Origin: Bacteroidota bacterium
GTDB taxonomy: Bacteria > Bacteroidota > Bacteroidia > Chitinophagales > Chitinophagaceae
Reading direction: 5' to 3'
Length of the DNA stretch: 9,606 nt
Assembly (NCBI GenBank): GCA_947463975.1
Contig: CANHUW010000053.1
Span: 1-9,606, forward strand
Made by a program: the position numbers and the translations under genes. Below are positions 5,653-9,606 of this stretch, one piece after another (within the stretch, counting starts at the first letter, position 1; each line of letters starts with the position of its first letter). The notes under the pieces are model-generated. The model was not told the origin of the DNA. It worked only from the letters and a program-made list of their open reading frames with translations, and made no database searches.

Positions 5653-5754
5653 AAAAAGGCGTAGTTTAGTATAAATCTAACTACCTTTATTTTGAAATAA
5701 CCTTTCTGTTGTTGAGAAGTTGAAATTTTGCATTGTTTTTTTAGTGTTTTATGC

Positions 5755-5768
5755 GCATGTTTACATGC
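5755..5768. promoter_or_regulatory. Short dyad in the hsdM leader, possible operator
   Basis: GCATG (5755-5759) and CATGC (5764-5768) form an inverted repeat around TTTA, about 100 bp upstream of hsdM in the 217-bp region that must hold the promoter of the restriction-modification operon. I find no convincing TAnnTTTG element there; TATTTTG near 5690 is a near miss. Only a weak candidate for a regulator site. Confidence 0.2.
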
Positions 5769-5869
5769 AATTTGTGAGTAAAGCCAAAGTGTTAGAATCT
5801 CGCATTGCTGTTGTTTTTAAGTATCTACCAATGAGAAGTATTAACAACACAATTAACTAAAAAATTATA

Positions 5870-7417
5870 ATGACAAGTACACAACAAAGAGCAGCATTAC
5901 AAAATCAAATATGGAAAATAGCCAACGATGTGCGTGGCTCTGTAGATGGGTGGGATTTTAAACAATTTGTTTTAGGAGCATTATTCTACCGTTTTATCAG
6001 TGAAAATTTTAGCAATTATATTGAAGCAGGTGATGAAAGTATTGACTATTCAAAATTAGATGATGATGTAATTACACCTGAAATAAAAGAGGATGCTGTT
6101 AAAACAAAAGGCTACTTTATTTATCCAAGCCAGTTATTTAAAAATGTGGCTAAAACTGCCAATACCAACCCCAATTTAAACACCGATTTAAAAGCCATTT
6201 TTGATAGTATTGAAAATTCTGCAAATGGTTATCCATCGGAACCAGATATAAAAGGACTGTTTGCCGATTTTGATACTACCAGTACAAGATTGGGAAATAC
6301 TGTTGAAATTAAAAACAATACATTAGCCAAAGTATTAAAAGGAGTAGAAGGATTGGATTTTGGTAATTTTGAAGATAATGAGATTGACCTTTTTGGCGAT
6401 GCGTATGAATTTTTAATTGGCAATTATGCTCAAAATGCTGGCAAATCAGGCGGTGAGTTTTTTTCGCCACAGCAAGTATCTAAACTTATTGCTCAGTTAG
6501 CCTTACACAAACAAGCAAAGGTTAACAAAATTTTAGACATAGCAGTAGGTTCTGGCTCTTTGCTTTTACAAGGAAAAAAACACTTTGATAACCATATTAT
6601 TGAAGAGGGCTTTTTTGGTCAAGAAATAAACCATACTACCTATAACTTGGCAAGAATGAATATGTTTTTGCATAATATTAATTACGATAAATTCAATATT
6701 GTATTAGGCGATACCCTTACCAATCCTCAATTTGCTGATGAAAAACCTTTTGATGCCATTGTTTCTAATCCTCCTTATTCTATTAATTGGGTAGGTAGCG
6801 ATGACCCAACACTGATAAATGATGACCGATTTGCGCCTGCTGGTGTATTGGCTCCTAAATCGAAGGCCGATTTTGCTTTTGTGCTTCATGCATTACACTA
6901 TCTTTCAAGCAAAGGCAGAGCAGCAATAGTTTGTTTCCCTGGCATTTTTTACAGAGGTGGGGCTGAACAAAAAATTAGAAAATACTTGGTGGATAATAAC
7001 TTTGTAGAAACCATAATTGCATTAGCACCCAATTTGTTTTATGGCACTTCAATAGCTGTTACTTTATTAGTGCTTTCAAAACATAAAACTGACACCAAAA
7101 CACAGTTTATAGATGCTAGTGGTGAGGATTTTTATAAGAAAGCTACCAATAACAATGTACTTGAAGATAAGCACATTGAAATGATAATGGAAATATTTGA
7201 CCACAAACAAGATGTGCCACACGTAGCCAAATGTGTTGATAATTCCATTATAGCAGCTAACGATTATAACCTTTCGGTTAGTAATTATGTAGAAGCAAAA
7301 GATAATAGAGAGAAAGTAAATATTAACCAACTGAATGCAGAAATTACCACAACGGTAGAAAAGATAAATGCCTTGCGAGTAAGCATTGATGGAATAATTA
7401 AAGAGATAGAAAAATAA
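5870..7417 (+). CDS. hsdM: Type I restriction-modification system methyltransferase subunit (M)
   Basis: 515 residues, the usual length for type IC HsdM, and strongly similar along its length to what I recall of M.EcoR124I: 'IWKIANDVRGSVDGWDFKQF' near the N-terminus (helical HsdM_N domain, about 10-150), then 'YPSEPDIKGLFADFDTTS' and 'NHTTYNLARMNMFLHNINYD'. The catalytic domain (about 165-480) carries motif I D223-I-A-V-G-S-G-S for S-adenosylmethionine binding and motif IV N300-P-P-Y for N6-adenine transfer. Motif I is slightly unusual: most HsdM proteins have D-P-A-C/A-G-S-G-S. Two M subunits join one HsdS to form the site-specific adenine methylase, and with HsdR the restriction enzyme. The start MTSTQQRAALQ matches the family. 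It leads the operon hsdM-dinD-hsdS; the dinD homologue follows after 12 bases. Composition is richer in G+C than the preceding block, so it has a separate history. Confidence 0.97.
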   Translation: MTSTQQRAALQNQIWKIANDVRGSVDGWDFKQFVLGALFYRFISENFSNYIEAGDESIDYSKLDDDVITPEIKEDAVKTKGYFIYPSQLFKNVAKTANTNPNLNTDLKAIFDSIENSANGYPSEPDIKGLFADFDTTSTRLGNTVEIKNNTLAKVLKGVEGLDFGNFEDNEIDLFGDAYEFLIGNYAQNAGKSGGEFFSPQQVSKLIAQLALHKQAKVNKILDIAVGSGSLLLQGKKHFDNHIIEEGFFGQEINHTTYNLARMNMFLHNINYDKFNIVLGDTLTNPQFADEKPFDAIVSNPPYSINWVGSDDPTLINDDRFAPAGVLAPKSKADFAFVLHALHYLSSKGRAAIVCFPGIFYRGGAEQKIRKYLVDNNFVETIIALAPNLFYGTSIAVTLLVLSKHKTDTKTQFIDASGEDFYKKATNNNVLEDKHIEMIMEIFDHKQDVPHVAKCVDNSIIAANDYNLSVSNYVEAKDNREKVNINQLNAEITTTVEKINALRVSIDGIIKEIEK

Positions 7418-7429
7418 AAACTTAACACT

Positions 7430-8275
7430 ATGGAAAAAGCTACTATAACTCAATTAAACAACCGATTTGAAGAATACGCCTATGAGCAGGATGGTGTAGA
7501 ATATTGGCTGGCTCGTGAATTACAAGAGCTTTTAGGATATGCCGATTGGCGTAATTTTTTAAATGCCATTAATAAAGCTAAAGAAAGTTGCGAAACCACT
7601 GGTGAATCCATTTCCGACCATTTCGTTGACATCACCAAAATGGTTAAAATTGGCTCTGGTGCCGAAAGGGAACAAGACGATTTAATGCTTACCCGCTATG
7701 CCTGTTACCTAATAGCACAAAATGGCGACCCTAAAAAAGAGCAAATTGCTTTTGCCCAAAGTTATTTTGCTATACAAACCCGAAAACAGGAATTATTAGA
7801 AGAACGCATACAGTTAATGGAGCGTTTGCAAGCGCGCGAAAAATTAGCTGCTACCGAAACCGAACTTTCTAAAAATATTTATGAAAGAGGCATTGACAAT
7901 TCTGGTTTTGCCAGAATAAGAAGCAAGGGCGATTGGGCCATGTTTGGAGGTTATAATACCAGCGATATGAAACGTAAATTAGGCATAAAAGAAAACAGAC
8001 CTTTAGCCGATTTTTTACCAACCATTACCATTACAGCCAAACAACTTGCAACAGAAATTACCAATTTTAACGTAAAGAAAAATAACCTAAAAGGTGAAAC
8101 TAATATTACCACCGAACACGTAAAAAACAACCAAGATGTTAGGACATTACTGGGCAAAAGTGGCATTAAACCCGAAGAGTTACCGGCAGAAGAAGACATT
8201 AAAAAACTAGAGCGTAGGGTAAAAACTTTAGATAAAGCCATTGCTAAGAAAAATTTAAAAGGTAAAAAGAAATAG
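7430..8275 (+). CDS. dinD: DNA-damage-inducible protein D homologue (BRO-N domain)
   Basis: 281 residues, against about 274 in E. coli DinD. The N-terminal BRO-N-type domain (about 18-120) shows EYWLARELQELLGYADWRNF, then AKESCETTG, 'DHFVDITKMVKIGSGAERE', 'LTRYACYLIAQNGDPKK' and 'AQSYFAIQTRKQEL', all matching the DinD pattern. The C-terminal half includes 'GYNTSDMKRKLGIKENRPLADFL', 'EELPAEEDIKKLE' and a basic Lys-rich tail. E. coli DinD is SOS-induced and inhibits RecA-mediated strand exchange. Here it is wedged between hsdM (12-base gap) and hsdS (4-base gap), so it is co-transcribed with the restriction system. Its role could be to modulate RecA at DNA broken by restriction, but this is inference. 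I see no recognisable LexA box of its own. The gene appears intact. Confidence 0.93.
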   Translation: MEKATITQLNNRFEEYAYEQDGVEYWLARELQELLGYADWRNFLNAINKAKESCETTGESISDHFVDITKMVKIGSGAEREQDDLMLTRYACYLIAQNGDPKKEQIAFAQSYFAIQTRKQELLEERIQLMERLQAREKLAATETELSKNIYERGIDNSGFARIRSKGDWAMFGGYNTSDMKRKLGIKENRPLADFLPTITITAKQLATEITNFNVKKNNLKGETNITTEHVKNNQDVRTLLGKSGIKPEELPAEEDIKKLERRVKTLDKAIAKKNLKGKKK

Positions 8276-8279
8276 AAGC

Positions 8280-9434
8280 ATGAGTTATTTAGATACATTA
8301 TTGGAAGGCGTTGAAGTGGAGTGGACTGTATTAGGGAATGAAACATTTATAGAAATTGCAAATAGTGGCAGAAAACCTGTAAAATCTGATTTAAGAATTG
8401 CAGGTGATATACCTTATTATGGTGCAAATAATATACAAGATTATGTTGAAGGTTTCACTCATAGTGGAGAATATATATTAATTGCAGAAGATGGAACACA
8501 AAGTATAGAAAACTATTCTATACAATGGGCAATAGGTAAATTCTGGGCAAATAATCATGTTCATGTTATACGAGGTAAGGATTCTTTAAATAGTAGATTT
8601 TTATACCATTATTTAAAACAAGTAAATTTTGTACCGTTCTTATCTGGAGGAGGTAGGGCTAAATTAACAAGGGGAGAATTGGAAAAAATCCCTATTCCCA
8701 TCCCATCCCTCGCTGTTCAAAAAGAAATTGTCCGCATTTTAGATAAATTTACGGAGCTTACAGCGGAGCTTACAGCGGAGCTTACAGCTCGTAAAAAGCA
8801 GTATGAATATTACGAAACAAAGTTATTGTTTGATAATAGTTTTGAAATGATACCATTAAGTCAACTTTGTACTGTTAATCAAGGGTTGCAAATACCCATA
8901 AATGAAAGAAAGACAGAAGATGGCGAGAATAGATATTTTTATATAACAGTACAATTTCTTAAAGGAAATGATGTAAACTATTTTATTGAATCACCATTAC
9001 AATCCGTTATTTGTTATGAGGATGATATTTTAGTAACAAGAACTGGAAGTACAGGCAAAATCATCACTGGTGTGAAAGGGTGTTTCCACAATAACTTTTT
9101 TAAAGTTAATTGCTTTGAAAACATAATAAATAAAAGATACATGTACTGTGTTTTAAATAGTAAAGTAATGTATGGGAAATTATTACATGCTGCTTCAGGT
9201 GGTACAGTGCCAGATTTACCTCACAATAAATTTTACAAAATAACCATCCCCGTTCCATCAATAAAAGAGCAAGAACGCATTGTTTCTATCCTTGATAAAT
9301 TTGACATACTCACTAGTTCAATAAGTGAAGGTTTGCCTAAAGAAATTGAGTTAAGGAAAAAGCAATATGAGTATTATAGAGATTTATTAATAACCTTTCC
9401 GTCATTGCGATCCGTAGGCGAAGCAAACCAGTGA
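8280..9434 (+). CDS. hsdS: Type I restriction-modification system specificity subunit (S)
   Basis: 384 residues with the classical two-TRD layout. Start MSYLDTLLEGVEVEW matches the family. TRD1 spans about 10-140 and TRD2 about 195-335. Each is followed by a conserved helix: 'IPIPSLAVQKEIVRILDKF' with RKKQYEYYETKLL, and 'ITIPVPSIKEQERIVSILDKF' with RKKQYEYYRDLL. TRD1 and TRD2 recognise the two halves of a bipartite DNA site; the helices form the coiled spacer. Between the first helix halves lies TELTAELTAELTAR (158-171), the EcoR124-type TAEL repeat. After the family's normal end (RDLLITF), eleven extra residues PSLRSVGEANQ and the stop are encoded by the first copy of the 91-bp repeat, so the natural C-terminus has been replaced or extended. 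The start is only four bases after dinD. hsdR is not seen and may lie beyond the window. Confidence 0.95.
   Translation: MSYLDTLLEGVEVEWTVLGNETFIEIANSGRKPVKSDLRIAGDIPYYGANNIQDYVEGFTHSGEYILIAEDGTQSIENYSIQWAIGKFWANNHVHVIRGKDSLNSRFLYHYLKQVNFVPFLSGGGRAKLTRGELEKIPIPIPSLAVQKEIVRILDKFTELTAELTAELTARKKQYEYYETKLLFDNSFEMIPLSQLCTVNQGLQIPINERKTEDGENRYFYITVQFLKGNDVNYFIESPLQSVICYEDDILVTRTGSTGKIITGVKGCFHNNFFKVNCFENIINKRYMYCVLNSKVMYGKLLHAASGGTVPDLPHNKFYKITIPVPSIKEQERIVSILDKFDILTSSISEGLPKEIELRKKQYEYYRDLLITFPSLRSVGEANQ
8752..8787 (+). repeat. Three exact 12-bp repeats encoding TAEL units in hsdS
   Basis: The unit CGGAGCTTACAG occurs three times in tandem with no mismatch (8752, 8764, 8776). It is in frame and four codons long, giving (A/T)-E-L-T repeated. 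It is clearly richer in G+C than the surrounding gene. In EcoR124-family enzymes two versus three such units make the difference between a 6- and a 7-base spacer in the target. The exact copies make unit loss or gain by slippage likely, switching specificity without a frameshift. Confidence 0.93.
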
Positions 9435-9606
9435 AACAACAAAACTAGATTGCTTCAGGTAAAGCCTTTGCAATGACGAACAACAGAACCCGTCATTGCG
9501 AGCCGTAGGCGAAGCAAACCAGTGAAACGACAAAACTAGATTGCTTCAGGCAAAGCCTTCGCAATGACGAACAACAGAACCCGTCATTGCGAGCCGTAGG
9601 CGAAGC
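9400..9606. repeat. 91-bp tandem repeat with cloverleaf symmetry (two copies plus a partial third)
   Basis: Copies begin at 9400, 9491 and 9582, exactly 91 bp apart; the third is cut by the window edge after 25 bases. Copies 1 and 2 differ at four positions. In copy 2 the outer arms CGTCATTGCGA (9491-9501) and TCGCAATGACG (9559-9569) pair over 11 bp. Inside are a small hairpin GCC-GTA-GGC, a 7-bp arm GAAGCAA/TTGCTTC with a loop of about 23 bases, and another small hairpin AGGC-AAA-GCCT, a four-way layout. Of the changes in copy 1, two leave G-U wobbles. The core belongs to the widespread CGTCATTGCGA...GAAGCAA type of dispersed repeats. About 20 bp (ending ACAACAGAAC) link adjacent cores. The first copy starts inside hsdS. 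Confidence 0.92.

Noticed and set aside
7076..7453. Minus-strand 125-codon open frame opposite the end of hsdM
   Set aside because: It is antisense to a well-supported HsdM and its Phe/Tyr/Ile-rich product is what the complement of Lys/Glu/Asn codons gives.
7951..8346. Minus-strand 131-codon open frame opposite dinD and the start of hsdS
   Set aside because: It spans two clear genes on the other strand; its Ser/Leu/Phe-rich product has no recognisable features.
8280..9434. Phase-variable hsdS by inverted repeats between its two halves
   Set aside because: The two conserved regions are similar direct copies as in all HsdS, and no inverted repeats or recombinase gene are present in the window.
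9400..9606. CRISPR array reading of the right-end repeats
   Set aside because: Units are 91 bp, nearly identical over their full length and have no unique spacers; the short links between cores are repeated too.

Overview
The window looks like a chromosomal segment of an AT-rich Bacteroidota bacterium (perhaps Chitinophagales, Cytophagales or a related group). This is inferred from the sequence of the partial RecG at the left edge, the A/T-rich start contexts without Shine-Dalgarno motifs, the short-period intergenic repeats and the style of the proteins. No 16S or other marker gene is present, so the assignment is moderate.

Layout. (1) Bases 1-290, minus strand: the N-terminal part of the ATP-dependent DNA helicase RecG, cut by the window edge. 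(2) Bases 291-1304: about 1 kb without a credible gene but full of structured repeats. These are 7- and 8-nt satellites, an inverted partial copy of the element seen at the right end, a perfect 18-bp palindrome, a nested inverted repeat, and an array of about eleven degenerate units of 21 nt. A possible sigma-54-like promoter precedes the next gene. (3) Bases 1305-2198: a 297-aa helical protein with a C-terminal carboxypeptidase-regulatory-like beta domain, closed by a strong terminator. (4) Bases 2346-5574: a very AT-rich block on the plus strand encoding a P-loop/AAA+ ATPase with a C-terminal winged helix, an unrecognised 283-aa protein, a four-helix membrane protein that overlaps it by one base (TAATG), and a 70-aa orphan. 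Two consecutive hairpins close it, the second being a canonical terminator. (5) Bases 5870-9434: a type I restriction-modification operon of the EcoR124I (type IC) kind, in the order hsdM, a dinD homologue, hsdS. hsdR is not in the window and may lie downstream. (6) From base 9400: a 91-bp tandem repeat with cloverleaf-like inverted symmetry, whose first copy supplies the last codons and the stop of hsdS.

How it fits together. HsdM and HsdS should form the site-specific adenine methyltransferase; HsdS sets the target and carries three exact 12-bp repeats in its central spacer, the feature that sets target spacing in EcoR124-family enzymes. DinD-like proteins are linked to RecA and the DNA-damage response. 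The AT-rich block next to a type I system resembles a defence island, and its ATPase + unknown protein + membrane protein set is the best candidate here for an undescribed system. That reading rests on context and architecture only.
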